Shown here: positions 14,080-14,200 of the stretch, piece after piece
Layout of the letters: every line of letters begins with the position of its first letter
Position numbering within the stretch: position 1 is the first letter of the stretch
Assembly: GCA_002353975.1 (NCBI GenBank)
Contig: DEKQ01000054.1
Location: forward strand, 7,299-21,498
From: Prevotellaceae bacterium UBA2718
Lineage (GTDB): Bacteria > Bacteroidota > Bacteroidia > Bacteroidales > Bacteroidaceae
DNA: 14,200 nt
Direction of reading: 5' to 3'
Made by a program: the position numbers and the translations under genes
The notes under the pieces: generated by a model
Database searches by the model: none
What the model was told of the DNA's origin: nothing
Seen by the model: the letters and a program-made list of their open reading frames with translations, nothing else

Positions 14080-14200
14080 ATGGAAAGAAAGGGAGAAGGG
14101 CTTCAGCTCCTTGGCGCTGAGACCAAATACATGAACGACTATGCCCCCGAGGTGCTTGAGACATTTGAGAACAAGCACCCCGACAATGACTACTGGGTGC
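14080..14200 (+). CDS. queF: NADPH-dependent preQ0 reductase QueF, type I, N-terminal part
   Basis: Only 40 codons are in the window. LLGAETKY, DYAPEVLETFENKH and DYWV match the N-terminus of the short (B. subtilis type) QueF, which reduces 7-cyano-7-deazaguanine to preQ1 in queuosine synthesis. The catalytic Cys and Asp lie beyond the window. The ATG is supported by the Shine-Dalgarno and by the alignment. It sits 2 bp after the DUF5606 gene, so it is probably the last visible member of the nusB operon. Confidence 0.9.
   Translation, partial: MERKGEGLQLLGAETKYMNDYAPEVLETFENKHPDNDYWV

Overview
The window looks like a chromosomal segment from a Bacteroidota genome, most likely Prevotella or a close relative. 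The evidence is a gliding/T9SS type-B C-terminal sorting domain, a PorT-type outer-membrane barrel, a long-form NusB, a DUF5606 gene next to coaE, and several promoters with the Bacteroidota -7 element TAnnTTTG. Shine-Dalgarno sites are mostly absent. The genus is an inference from protein resemblance; no search was run.

Region 1 (1-4478) is DNA-transaction related. The C-terminal part of an AAA+/DUF234 ATPase (+ strand, cut by the window edge) converges on a standalone RecB/ExoVIII-like PD-(D/E)XK nuclease. Upstream of the nuclease, on the same minus strand, lies uvrA. This UvrA has no ATG/GTG/TTG ahead of its first Walker A motif, a much reduced insertion domain and an atypical C-terminal tail. 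A small cluster of repeats separates uvrA from the nuclease and runs into the last codons of uvrA.

Region 2 (4492-8820) encodes envelope proteins. On the minus strand are a type-1 periplasmic-binding-fold protein and a PorT-like barrel, both ahead of uvrA. Diverging from them on the plus strand is a small secreted protein with a T9SS type-B sorting domain. Its stop codon is the first three bases of a 22-bp tandem repeat. Next come a 130-bp nested palindromic (REP-like) element, a strong bidirectional hairpin terminator, and a highly expressed-looking OmpA-family gene on the minus strand with a near-perfect Bacteroidota promoter.

Region 3 (8878-10683) is a minus-strand operon rplY(ctc)-pth-S4/Hsp15-like. 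All three products act on the ribosome or peptidyl-tRNA. It diverges from region 4 across a promoter region that carries an 11-bp perfect inverted repeat.

Region 4 (10669-14200) is a tightly packed plus-strand housekeeping operon: nusB-yajC-ybbR-coaE-DUF5606-queF (queF cut by the window end). It shows ATGA overlap (nusB/yajC), coding overlap (ybbR/coaE) and a 2-nt gap with a strong Shine-Dalgarno (DUF5606/queF).

No CRISPR array, rRNA, tRNA, integrase or transposase gene was seen. Most of the window is ordinary core genome. The items most worth a second look are the unusual uvrA, the structured intergenic element at 7394-7523 with its neighbouring 22-bp repeat, and the rplY/nusB divergent control region.
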